A DNA stretch of 64,000 nt, from contig JALUTQ010000003.1 in NCBI GenBank assembly GCA_032718865.1, positions 836,001 to 900,000 of the forward strand, written 5' to 3'. Shown in pieces: positions 33,601 to 45,600 of the stretch (the stretch's first letter is position 1; each line of letters begins with the position of its first letter). The notes under the pieces were generated by a model. That model worked only from the letters and a program-made list of their open reading frames with translations, searched no databases and had not been told where the DNA came from. The translations under genes were made by a program, and so were the position numbers. The stretch is from Tilletia caries. Taxonomy: Eukaryota; Basidiomycota; Exobasidiomycetes; Tilletiales; Tilletiaceae.

Positions 33601-35715
33601 GGTCAGCATCGACTCGATCGCGGACGTCCTTCAACAGCGATGCGGTAGCTTCTGCAGCGCTGCCGATGTACAGCTGTACAAGGCCTTGGAGCTGGTTCGG
33701 GGCGCAAAGGAGGCGAGAGACCCTGCGGAGCGGGCTGCTTGCTTGAGGGACAGCTTGAAGCTGCTGTACCGGGCGACGCCGCAGTTGCCGTTTGAGAAGC
33801 TCCAGGCGATATGTGCGGACTTCAGGGAGCTTAAGCATGCTCGGGGTGAGTTCACAGATCCGACCACCAACGTTCGTTCGGATGTGCTCGGGTTCCAAAT
33901 GCTGACAGATCTTTTGGAATTCATCTTTAGGCGCTATTGAGCTTCCGCTGAAGTGTGCTGCAGCTTGGGACCCGTCCAATGTGGCCAACACGATCCCTCC
34001 GAACGCCTCTCCGGCATTGCTTCAGAATCACCCGGCGCTTCCGATCTTGGAGAAGCGCAACGCTTGTTATGCGCTTGTGCTGGATATGCTCAAGGACGTC
34101 GATGACGCCTTGGACAAGGCCGAGCAATTGCCCGAGTCTACCTCCGACCGACTGTCTGAACGTGAGTGCTGTCCATCTTTTTGTGCCCCGTTTTTTGTTG
34201 GCTAGCTTATCTCACGATTTCATCGGCTCTCTTGCAGTGCGGAAAGCATCGGATCTGCGTCAGGATGCATACGCCTTGGCGCTGGAGCAGAGCGACAAGC
34301 TGTTTCACTGGAAGCTGTACGACTGGCTCCTTGAACGGGGGATGACGGAACAGCTGCTCAAGGTGCAGTCGTCCTTCATAGAGGAGTATCTTCTGCAAGA
34401 GCCGAACAGCGTTGAGAAGCTGCACCTGTTGTGGCAGCTTTATCGAAGAGATGAAAAGTATCCCAGCGCAGCGCTTGTGCTCTGCGGCTTGGCGAAAGTG
34501 ACAGAGTGAGTAGTAGCCATCGAGGATTTGGTGCCAGTGGGAGCATTTATGCTAAAGATATGATACCTTGACCACAGCATCGAGACCGTCGACCTAGTCA
34601 GTCGGATCGAGTATCTATCCATGGCTCTTAGCTTGGCCAAGAGCTCCTACACGCCCATGTCCGAGATGGTACACGACATCGAGGATACACTTGATGTGGC
34701 GCGCGTTCAGCTGGAGGTACAGCAGTGGCTGCGACAGAACTATCCGGACGATGAGCGGATCTTGGATCTGGACGAGCAACTGCTCGATATGACAACAGTG
34801 AGTAAGGCGGGGCGGTCATCTGTCCTTCACGTAAGGAAATTCTAGCTGACAAAAGCCTGACCTTTCATTCTGATAGCTTTGGCTTGATTATGCCAATCCC
34901 TATGCGATGAACGAGGTCAAGATCATGATTTTCCACATCGCTGCCTTCCGGGAGGTCGACCTGGTGCGAGCCACATGGTCGCAGCTCATCGAGGACGCTC
35001 ACAACGACCCCAACTTCCCGGAGAGCCAGCGCTTCCAAGCAGTGAATATCAAGGTGGTCGACATTGGTCGGCGGTTCATGCCTTCCGATACGGCTTGCCC
35101 AATCCGTGAGTAGCTCGTGTGTAGTGCTAATTCGGCATTTTGGACTGTGCAGGCTCTAACGCTCTTGTCTTGCTCGCTTCTCTTCGGGTTTCTTCCAGCG
35201 GTGTTGCTGGAAATCCTGGAACAGTATGCTTACAATGAGCGGAACAGCCAGGACATTCCTGTGGGATGGACGCCGATGACACTTCTCCAAGCTGGTGGCA
35301 ACGCGCAAGAGATCTTCGACAGCCTTGACTCGATGCTGAGCAGTCGTGTGAGTGATTTTCCCCCTTATGTTGACGTTTGGCCAAGCTGGACACTCAAACT
35401 GATCAAGGATTCGCATGTTCTCAGGTCGAGCCATGGGACACCAAACAGGCGCGAGTCTTCCTGCTGGCAGAGATGTCATCATACTTGACCATCTGGCTGC
35501 ACGATGCTCTAACACACAGCCGGCCAGGGGTCGGAGCGGGTCATGTTTTCCCTGCGAGTCGGGTCGACGATGCGATCAGTTCCTACCTGTCTGCGGCGGC
35601 ATCGCTCGCGTCTGCGGTTGCCAAGGGCGAGGTGGAGCTGCCTGTGGAGCGCTCGTTGGGACGGATCACGACGGAGCTGAAGGGGTTGCAGGACGAGATA
35701 CGGAACAAGTTCTGA
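30608..35715 (+). CDS. NUP170: Nucleoporin Nup170/Nup155, inner ring
   Basis: Large scaffold nucleoporin of the inner ring, binding membrane-associated nucleoporins. About twelve exons give roughly 1,400 residues, the family size. The N-terminal low-complexity segment precedes the beta-propeller: DPFFRQLDGAASVVRQYL, GLFPEIERAWITIDNNLFLW, IQAVGLVRARKDVLVD, VDFCSTDSGRLFCRGREDNC and DDLTTIIVDRERSVLYALYK-like segments. The alpha-solenoid follows (FEFGGAPTSLAGLRT, YRATPQLPFEKLQAICADFR, ELPLKCAAAWDPSNVANTIP, LFHWKLYDWLLERGMTEQLL). It ends KGLQDEIRNKF. Every exon joint I checked keeps phase. The yeast genome has two paralogues (Nup157/Nup170); here the name only denotes the family. Confidence 0.95.
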
Positions 35716-36165
35716 TGATGCTCCGCTGCCGGGCTATGTAGCAGAGATTGCCCTCGGTTTCTGGAGCGTACAGGCGGCTGGATGCTATTTTCATTCGCAG
35801 TTTGCAATGGAAGTCCCCAGTTCCCGTCCCGCACAAGGTGAAATGATTCAGCTCAGACGAGGCAATGGAGGCCTGCCGCGCGCCGCGACGGGGAAGACGA
35901 GGGAGGAAGAGGAGAAACAAAGAAAGAAGTGAGGCATCTGCCGTGCGTCCAAAGTATTGCCCACGTGCATGGATGCCCGTGAGCATCATCGCGCAGATGA
36001 GCTCCGCAAGTCCGCAGCCGCCGCACGACCCGCCGGGACACGAGCTTTCCGCTTCCTCATTTCCGCGTCGTTGTCGTCGAGGATCTTCTTCTGACTTCCT
36101 CGACCCCTCTCGTCACTTGGTGTCCTGGACCGTCCCAGCTGAGGGAGCAAGAGTTGTTTGAGAGA
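35716..36165. other. Intergenic, NUP170 to transporter
   Basis: 450 bp with no gene seen. An in-frame TTG at 36154 precedes the transporter ATG. Confidence 0.5.
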
Positions 36166-38406
36166 ATGTGGAAGCTACTCGGGCAGAAGTTGCCTCTGAT
36201 GATGTCGGTGAGGGCCGAAGCTCAGCAACAGCCTGAGACCCCGGAGAGGACCTCGCTCGACGGGCATGGCATCTTTACCATCATCGTCTTTGCCATCGTG
36301 TCTCTCGTCGTCCTGGTCCCCGTCAAGATCCCAATCCCGCATCCCATCGCCGCTATCTTTGGCAGGGACAAGAAGGAACGGGCTGCGGTCTCAGCAGGGT
36401 CGAATGCCCCGCCGTCTCAAGCTCAAGGCCCTGCATCGAAGCCGGCGAACGACTTGGCCCCGACCCCGTCAACGCACTCGCAGGCGAATCTGTTGGCAGC
36501 CCAGCCGCAGCCGGACGCCCCGCCCAAGAGACGCTACCTGGTCCTGAACCACGTCAATATCCCCTTCATCGGAGTACTTGTCCTCCTCGCGACGCGGTCG
36601 ATAGACGGTAAACAAGTCAAAGATGGCATCGTCGGGGCAGCAGGCGTCGAGCCATACGATGTCCTCCTCTTCTTCATAAGTCTCGCCTATATCGCCATCA
36701 GTCTGGACGCGACCGGTCTCCTTCGATACATCGCCTTTACCGTATGTATCAAGTCCGGATCAAGGGGTCGACTTCTCTACCTCCTGCTCTACTTCTTCTT
36801 CTGGACCGCTGGCGTTCTGGTCGGGAACGATCCTGTCATTCTCAGCGGTACGGCTTTCTTGGTGTACCTCACGCGCGTCGCTGGAATTGTTCCCCCAAGC
36901 GCCTGGATTTGGGCCCAGTTCGTTGCCGCGAATGTGTCCTCCGCCGTGCTCGTATCCTCCAACCCAACCAACTTGGTAATTGCTTCCGCCTTCGGCATCT
37001 CTTTTCCAACATACACCGCCTACATGGTCTTGCCCTCTTTCGGTTCCGCGCTGGCAGCCCTGGTTACTCTCCTGATCTTCTTCCGGGATCGGACAATCGT
37101 CAAGAAAGAAGAATCGGAGACCCAAGGCGGAGCAACATTCGCCAAATTCGCCTCCGCGATTCCTGCTAAGATCCGACCTGGGTTTTTGGAACGTCGGTCG
37201 ACCAAAGGCGTCAACTCGTCACCCGCAGCGAATGGACCTCCTTCAGCAGAGACAGAAGAGGCCGACTATTCTCCTCCGACGCAGAAAATATCATATATCC
37301 CTTCTACCATTATTCGGCCGGATATCGACCCACGGGCCGCCTTGGTAGACAAGCCGGGCGCCATCTTTGTCTCCTTCATCATGGCTGCGACCCTCGGTAT
37401 TTTGATCACAACGAGCGTGACAGGCCACGTCAAAGTGTACCAAATTGCTCTGCCCGGCGCAGCTGTCTGTCTGATCAGGGACGCCGTCGTCGACTACCTC
37501 GCTTGGCGTAAAGGGCGTCTAGGCGTTGCCAAGGCCGAAAATGGCAGCCAGGAGCCATCTGCTGCTGGGACCGTCCCGCCTAAGAATGGCACCGCCCCAT
37601 CAAGTAAAGACATCGAGCTCGCGACGATTTCCAAAACTTCCCAGCCAGCCGAGGTTGATGGAGTCGAGTCAAAGCCGGCAGGTGATGAAGCGACGACACC
37701 AGCCGAAACTGCCTCCAAAGACGACGCATCCAAAGAGCACCAATCGTTCTTCACGCGGTTGCGCAACCTGCCCGCCAAGCTTGAGGAGATTTTTCCCACC
37801 GTATCGGTCGTGATGTCTCGTCTTCCCTTCCCACTCCTGCCCTTCGCGTTCGGCATGTTCATCCTCGTCCAAGGCCTGGCACACGTCGGATTCATCTGGA
37901 TTCTGGCGGACGGTGTCGGGAAGGTATGCGCACATGGACCGGCTGCGACGGCCTTCTTTATCTCGGTGCTCGGGATTATTTTATGCAACGTCAGTGCTGG
38001 GTTTTCCCCTTCTTTGCTGCCCAATTAGACCCGTGCTGATGATGCTACATCACTACCTTTCCCTTCACTCTCTCAGGTGGCTGGTACCAACATTGGAGCT
38101 ACAATCATTCTTACGGAAGCCATTCAGTCACCATCCTTCACGCGACATTTGCCTCCTGCCTCGGCCGCTCTGATCACGAAGACGGCACTCTATTCTATCG
38201 CTCTCGGTTCGAACATCGGAGCCCTTGGTGGCACTTTCGCTGCCAGTCTTGCTGGCTTGCTTTGGCGGGAAGGGCTGCGACAAGGTGGAATCAAGGTGAC
38301 AACGGGTCAATTTGCGCTCTGGTGCGCAGTGGTTATCGTACCTGCCACCGCCGCTGGCGTGGGTATCCTGCTGGCAGAAGTCATCTATTTTAGAGTCGGC
38401 GAATGA
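36166..38406 (+). CDS. ArsB/NhaD-type (ion transporter superfamily) membrane transporter
   Basis: Two exons, 36166-37989 and 38077-38406, encode 717 residues with about eleven hydrophobic segments. The first is IFTIIVFAIVSLVVLVPVKI. Core segments include the family-typical YDVLLFFISLAYIAISLDAT, GVLVGNDPVILSGTAFLVYL, SSNPTNLVIASAFGISF and, after a roughly 100-residue hydrophilic loop, LGIILCNVAGTNIGATIILT. The paired SSNPTN and GTNIGA motifs resemble those of CitMHS/ArsB/NhaD permeases. The family carries anions or exchanges sodium and protons; the substrate cannot be read from sequence. The ATG at 36166 is the first in frame. It converges on the peptidase gene with 123 bp between stop codons. 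Confidence 0.82.
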
Positions 38407-38529
38407 AGGGGTGGTCGTCCTTGGCTTCAAGGTCCATATGTCACGGGCAAAGGGTAGATTACGAACCAGATTTGCAAACAGTTTTATTTCGTATCTTTTT
38501 GAATCTAGAGTTGCTGCCAACTTTTTCTT

Positions 38530-41500
38530 CTAAACTTGAGCGACGGCGGCAATGATAGGGAGGAGCATGCTGTCCATCTCCGGGTGCTTTTCCAGCAGGT
38601 ACTTGTCCAGTTTCTCGAAGAACGAGACGCTTGGCTTTTTGAGGGTGTCCTTGTCGCCAGCATAGAAGCGCTTGTAGGCCGACGGCCACATGCCGGACGC
38701 ATCCAAAGCGCTGTATTCGATGTGGAGTCTGGAGGGATCTCTGGCAACGTCCGGCTCTTGGCCAGGAAGGTGGCGCACCAGATGGCCGTATTCGCCCTTC
38801 TGCTGTCCTCGTGACTTGGCCGCAGCCACGCCCGCATTGTCGAGCTTGAGGAGCAGGTTGATCTCCCACACACTGACGCCCTGTCGAGAGACCTCCTTGA
38901 TGTAATGCTTCTGCCAGCCTTTCGGCGGCGTCGTGGGCAAGTCCCACTCGATGATTTCGCCGTGGAAAGACACGACAGTCCAGATTAGGTTCGGGTGGTC
39001 GATGATCAGCTTGATGCGGCGAGTCCCAGCCTCCAAATCGAGTTGCTCGTTCAGAGATCGGATGCGGAAGTGATTTTTGACGGGAGCCGGGGCAGTAAAT
39101 TGTTGAGGATACTTCTTGACATCCGGCGTTGGAAGCTGGAAGCTGTACGGTGTCAAGAAATCGCTGACCGGATGAAGGCTGAGGATGAAGATGAAGATGG
39201 GTGTTAAGGATCAGCGCATTATTAATGAATCGCAGCGTGAAACTGTGACTTACATGGCCCAAGCGGCCTTGTCATCGCTTCGCGTGAGAACTGCCTTTTC
39301 ACCGGGCACACCCATCAAGCCCTGCATCTCGTCGACGAACTCCTTGAATCTAGGGGCGGGATCGGCAGTGCCAAAGTGGAGCTCCCATTTGTCGCTGGTA
39401 AGATTCGTGCTCAAATGCACGAAGTTGCGCTTGGGGTGCCATTCGTCGAACGTACGTCCTGGGCCAAGACCCAAGGTGGCCGGTAGTGATGCGGCCGAGA
39501 AAACGGCCACAGATGCTACGGTGGCGGAAACGGTGAACATTAGAGCCCACTTGAATCCACTGGGGTATCTGTGTCCGATGACAATCAGTGCGGGAAATCC
39601 CATAACCGTGAGAATGGCGGTCAACGAGCCGATAATGTGATCGACAGCTGTAGAGCATCTTGCGAATGAGTACAGCAGGCGGTCTCGAGCCCCAATCGAA
39701 CGACTCACGGGAAATCTCTCCCATACGGCCGGTGAGCGGAACGAACAAGTCCAGAATCGTGAAGCCGTCAAATGCGAACAATGTGGGCAGGAAGGACAGC
39801 AACGGATAGGTCGCAGCAGCGACGCGGTTGTTAGCCGCGACTTGACGCTTGTTGATCCGATCAGTGCCGACGAAGACATAGTCGTTGACAGCAATCCTGA
39901 GCAAGTGTTGATATCAGCTAACGTGTGACGAGTGAGGCACACAGTGAGACTCACGAAAGGATGCATGTGACAAGCCCTAAGACAAATAGGTAGGCACTAC
40001 CGATGTCAAGGTAATTCTAAAGTATGAAGCACATAAATCAATATCCATGCTGAAAGGCGAAAGAAACGGATCACTGAGCAGCTTACCACAACGAGCGAGT
40101 TGATTATGAAGAACACGGCTATCCCGTTCAGGGTTGCGCGCTCGAGGTAGGCCTTCTTCGCAGGTGTGTCAAAGAGGCTGGAGATGAACGCTTGGACGAT
40201 CAATATGCCAGTGACCGTCGGTGGCCCGAACACTACGAATGAGAAGTATTCGTTTCGGTACCTGCGAATGGAAGTAGCTTGTGAGTGGAACGCATCAAAT
40301 GTTCAATCATCTCCACGCGATCGTACCAGCTCATACCAGCTCCCAGCACTGTGGAAAGGACGAAGGCTACGACGTTGCTGAGCAACGCGCCGGCAATGAA
40401 GTTGGCGTAAATACCGAGCGTCGCGATGACAGTCGCTCTGAGCGAATCAAGGTGACGCTCCGCCCGAACAGCATAGAGGATCTGGGCGGCCAGAACGGCA
40501 ACAAGGCCATGAACGAGCTTGCGGAACGTAACGTTGTCCAAGTAAATGAACACCTGTCCCATGAGAGAGAAGTAGACAGGCGACTCGGACTTAGTGAAAG
40601 CCCTGTTCGTGGCCAGTTGAGATTCCGGTGAGGTGACCAGATAGTTCACGATCGCGAGGGTATCTGGACGGAAAGATCGTCAGAAAATGTCGCCGCAACT
40701 TGTCATCTACGTCCTGGGTACTCACTTTCGCCGAAGTGCTGTAAAACACCTGGCTCGACATTGGCAGGGATGTCCTTTCGTGTGTGGTAAAGGTAACTGT
40801 TTCCAATGATAGCCATGTCGAGTCCAGACTGATTGCCGTACTCAACAAATTGTCTGCGGGAAAACGGTAAGGATCAGCTGCTGAGACCGTGATATTAGTG
40901 TCCAATACAATGAGTTCCGCACCTAAAGTCGGTATCTGTGTAGAGTGATGTTGGATCAGCACGAGTAAGTTTTTCGCGGGCCGTCTTGCGAGCTTTACAT
41001 CACTCACCAGAGAGGATGATGCCACTGGAAAACACGTCGTTGGCGAGTACGGTTCCGAATGGATGGGGTACCTTGCTATACGCTTTGATCATTTCGAGCG
41101 AAGTAGCTTGGAACAAGAGTTCCGGTCCTGTGGTGCCACAGGCCTCCAGGTTAACCACAGCGCGTACGGAATCACGCGTGTGGTGCTGAGTAGCATAGAG
41201 GTGCGAGGCCTGAAGAAAGGGAAGATGTCAGCATCAGAAGGTCAGCCTCCCAAACACACGAAATGATGATACGCACGTCTTGCAATGACTCCTCCCCGTT
41301 ATTGAACAGCAGAATCACGGAGTGACGGAGCTTCGGTCGAGGCGCGGTGGTGTAGATTCGAAGGATCTCAAGGAGAATAGCGATACCTGCCCCGTCATCC
41401 GCAGCCCCTGGACTCGGAAGGGTACTGTCCAGATGCGCCTGTAGAGAAAGACGCGAATGATGTTTAGTGCTGGCCTCTCGTGCTTGTTCTATGCTGAATT

Positions 41501-42222
41501 ACTTACATTGACCAGAACAGCATGCTCCTTGCCCTCGTTGGTGCCATCGCTGAGGCGAACGATGATGTTACTCATGCTATGGTATCGCTTCCAGACCACA
41601 CTTGACATGAAGTCAAATCTGTGTGCACCGTCGCCTGAAGTGCAGGATAAGACCAGTTCAGATTGCGCATGGTCAGATGGTCATACAAATGAATAAACAA
41701 CGCACCGATCTGCTTCCAGACTTCCACTTGTGTTTGGTTCCCGGATCCAGTGCCAGTCGCATGCGTGCCCTCGTATTTGCGAACCTGTTTCTCGAGCCAG
41801 TCCTCCGCCTCGACGTGCTCGGGAGTCCCGACGATGCGGTAGCCGATATCTACTAGCTTTGAGAGGACAGTCATCGCATTCTCCTCGGAGAAGAGCGCAC
41901 CGTGACCTTTAGCTTCGCTCGCAGCCGAATCGGCCATGGTAAGTGGAGTAGGCAAGGCGTAGTGCAAGCGGAGCGTAATGTGACCAAGCAGGGCGATGAA
42001 TGCGACGAGGACGGGAAGTAAGAGAACTGAATTCGGCCGTCCTCCCAATGGTGCATGAGCGACCTTGGCCTTGCTCCGTTTGGCAACGCCATTGCTACCG
42101 CCGTTGCTGTTGGTGCTGCCGATGCTGTTGTCTGATGCGACGGAGGGTAGCGGCGAACTTGGGCCGGCTCGAAAGCTCCCGCTAGCCGAACGAGCTCCTT
42201 TCGCCCGCGACTTGGGTGGCAT
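38530..42222 (-). CDS. ER metallopeptidase, M28 family (ERMP1/Fxna-like)
   Basis: Multi-pass ER membrane zinc aminopeptidase of the M28 family. The N-terminal cytosolic Ser/Gly segment (MPPKSRAKGARSASG) precedes a membrane anchor (SVLLLPVLVAFIALLGHITL). The luminal peptidase has the zinc motifs AHLDSTLPSPGAADDGAG and LLFNNGEESLQDASH, with EACGTTGPELLFQ and HTRKDIPANVEPGVLQHFG downstream. Several hydrophobic segments follow (VHGLVAVLAAQILYA, YANFIAGALLSNVVAFVLST, IIGSLTAILTVMGFPALIV). The C-terminal domain ends MLLPIIAAVAQV. About ten exons in phase. The His, Asp, Glu-Glu metal ligands are all present, so it should be catalytic. A vacuolar M28 relative (Pff1-like) is the main alternative name. 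Confidence 0.87.
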
Positions 42223-42675
42223 GATGACTGCGCTGAGCTCCAAACAGCACTCGATGGATCAAGCGATCAAGCAGCGTGTCGTGTGAGGACTGGATGATGG
42301 GCGAGGCTGGCTGCACGGCGAGTTCCTTGGAGGAAGGTCCGGGAACTCGGCAACTGCGGACCGATGGAGCCGACAGTCAAAACGCGTCGCGTGTGAGAGA
42401 GCGTGTTGGCGTCGCGACCGCGTTTTCGGGTGAGGAGAGCCTCGAGAGAAAGAGACACACACCATCACGCACGAGTCGCTGCCGCCCGCAAGCTCGAACT
42501 CTCGCATTCGTCTGTCGGAAAAACCAGCAGCTCCAAGCCCGAACTGCAGCAGCAGCAGCAGCAGGAGAGGCCGACACTTCCATTACTGGTTTGAAGGCGA
42601 CTTTTGGTGCGAGCGAGGTAGCAAAACTTCGATTGCGCAGGACCAAAATCGGGTTCAATCCGCCACGCATACACC
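42223..42675. promoter_or_regulatory. Divergent promoter region ERMP1-like / SMC5
   Basis: 453 bp. ACGCGT at 42382-42387, 289 bp before the SMC5 ATG, matches the MCB site of the cell-cycle factor MBF. A CAG repeat lies at 42546-42561. No gene. Confidence 0.35.
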
Positions 42676-45600
42676 ATGCCGGACATCAGCAGAACTCGTT
42701 CATCGACACAGCCAAATGGGCGCGCTAGGAGTTCAAACAACGACGAAGATGCTGTGCCGGGCGGATCGATGCCGACAGCGGCTGGCTCAAGCCGAAAACG
42801 CGGCAGAGACGAGATGCTCGATCTCGACGAGGATGAAGACGAGGACGAAGATGGCGAAGATCAGGCTACCCAGGCAGCCAATCGCAAGAAGCAACGAGAT
42901 CTAGCCATCGAGCGTACTACGCAGGACCGAGACGTGGACGGGTCAGTGCGCTGTTGTGTTTCGTGCATACATGCGCTTGTTGCTCATAGTCATCTTCCCA
43001 ATTTCTCCAGGTACCTTCCCGGATCCATTGTGCGAGTCAAGCTCAAGCACTTCGTCACCTACGACGCGGTCGAGTTCCGTCCGGGCCCATATCTCAACAT
43101 GATCATAGGTCCGAACGGCACAGGCAAGTCCACAATCGTCTGCGCCATTGCGCTCGGTCTGGGATGGAGACCAAATGTACTTGGACGCGCCAAAGATGTG
43201 GCTGCCTTCGTGAAGCAGGGCTACGACGACGGTGCCATCGAAATCGAGTTGAAAGGAAGGCCTGGAACCAAGAACGTAGTCATCAGAAGAGAAATCACTC
43301 GCGCCGACAATCGTAGCGACTGGTTCCTGGATCGTGAGTTCCTTCCTCGCCTTGCCCACAGCACTGAAACACCTGTTCACCCAATGTATGCGTGCTCTAC
43401 AGGCCAGAAGACGACTCAGAAAGAGGTAGACGCCCGAGTGGAGGCACTTGACATCAAAATCGGTAATCTCTGGTATGTCCCAACCTGCTACGTTTTCAGA
43501 TAAATCCCGTGCTCATCACACAGATGCTTCCGCAGCTCATTCTTGCCCCAAGACAAGGTCGCCGATTTCGCGCGGGTAAGTCGGCATGTCCAAGGTTGAG
43601 CGTAGTTCTTTGAAGACTAATGTGGATTGTATTACCCCCTCAGATGGCACCTCCTCAACTGTTGAAGGAAGTCCAGAAGGCTGCTGGCGAGGAAGGTCTC
43701 ATCGACCAGCACGTCAAGCTTACAGAGCTTGGGAACAACGAAGTCAAAATCGCGGACAAGTTGGCTTCGGAGCAAATCGAAGTCGACAATCTCAAGCAGC
43801 GTCAGGAAGTGCTGGAGCGCGACGTTCAAAGATTCAAAGATAGACAGGCGATTGAGCGACAGGTGAGCCCCACGCTGCTGCCTTTCCAACCGAATTCATT
43901 GCTAAATGTCGTTGAGCGCGCAGGTGAAAGCACTGGAGATCCGGGTGCCACAAGTAAAGTACCTCAAGGCAAGAGAGCAGACAATGAGGTACAAGCGCAT
44001 CATCGAGAAGCGGAAGGTCAAAGTCGAGGATGCCGAAAAGCAGATTGGTCCTTACACGCAAGTCGAAGTGTAAGTACACTTTTTCCCTGTGACTGCCGAA
44101 AAGTACTGATCCCACCCCTCTCTTACCCTTAGAGACTACGACGATCATGCGGAGAAACTCAAGCTGCGCAAGGACAAGGCCAAAAGTAGTCTTGACAAGG
44201 TTGCCCAGGATCTTACAAAATGCGGGACTGCTCTGGAGAAGAAGGTGGGAAAGTATTGGCTGATCGTGCTTTTGAGGCTAATTTGCTGAAGTCCTCTTGA
44301 ACGTATTGGCGAACAGGAAACCGACGCGGAGAAGCTGCATCGAGACATGTCCAGTCTGGACAAGCGCGAAGACAACCACAGGAAAAATGTGGAGAGACTC
44401 AAGGCTGAGGTCCGCGAACTGCAAGAGGCTGTCGCCGACCCTCCCGAACATGCTAGCACGCAAGTATCGGATCAGCAAATGGTGAGTTTGTCGCGCTGAT
44501 TCCATGTCATTCGATCTTCATTGCTTACGATAATCTGTGGTCCCATTCGAGTAGAAGAAGATCCGAATCAAAGAGCGCGGGTTGAACTCTGACCGGGCGG
44601 AAGTCAAGGCCGGAATCGACGAGATCAACCTGGAGAATCGATCTCTACGCGCCACGCTAGACGATTCGCGCAGAAAGTAAGTCAGAGGAGACGTGAGAGC
44701 CGCCAATAAATATCACGACTTCCTCATCTTCCCACTTCACCTTCTCACAGACTCGAGGCCTTGGACAACGTCCGGCATCAACGCCTCATGGCTTTGCAGC
44801 AAGCGGACACCCCTGCCTACCGGGCTGTAATGTGGCTCCGCGAGAACCAACAGCTATTCAGTGGCAAAGTGTACGAGCCAGTGCTACTCGAAGCTTCCGT
44901 CAAAGATCAACGCTTCGCAGCTGCTGTGGAATCCTGCATCAACTGGGCCACATTCAGGGTATGTTTGCACCTTGCATTTGTGGCTGGCGCGGCGCTTACT
45001 AAATGTTCTTTGTGATACAGACCTTCGTCTGCGAGAACCGTTCGGACTACGATATCTTCACTAGGGAGCTCGTGGACAGGCAAAAGTTGCGCTTGAACGT
45101 GTTCGAGGTGGAAGGCTTCGAGGACAATCTGACGCGCGGCATTTACCCACCGGGAGTGGTGAGTAGTGGTTGCGAGGGGTGAATAAAGTCTTGAACTTGT
45201 CTCAAGTAAACCCACTCCATCACAGCTTCAACAATTTAACTTCGACGCAACTGCCGTCGACATGATCGACGCGCCCGCGCCCGTTCTGAAGTTTTTGTCA
45301 CAGAGCAGCAATGTTCATCGCATTGTAAGTGCACATTTCCTACATGCATCACAGACAGCGCAAAACCCTGACAGACTGTTCCTATAGCCCATCTCTCTTA
45401 ACGCGAACCCGTCGACCCAAGATCTCGAACGAGTTACCAGCAGTGGTCAAATTCAGCGCTTTGTTTATGGTCCGATGAACTACAATGTCACTGTGTCCGC
45501 CTACGGCAACAGGCGCTCAACCACAACGTCGAAGCCATATAACCTGAGACCACGAAACTTCGGCACAAGTGGTGAGTCGAATCTATCGCCACTGCCATGC

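Noticed and set aside
36154..36165. Earlier TTG start for the transporter
   Set aside because: The first in-frame ATG is 12 bp downstream and leaves the first membrane segment unchanged.
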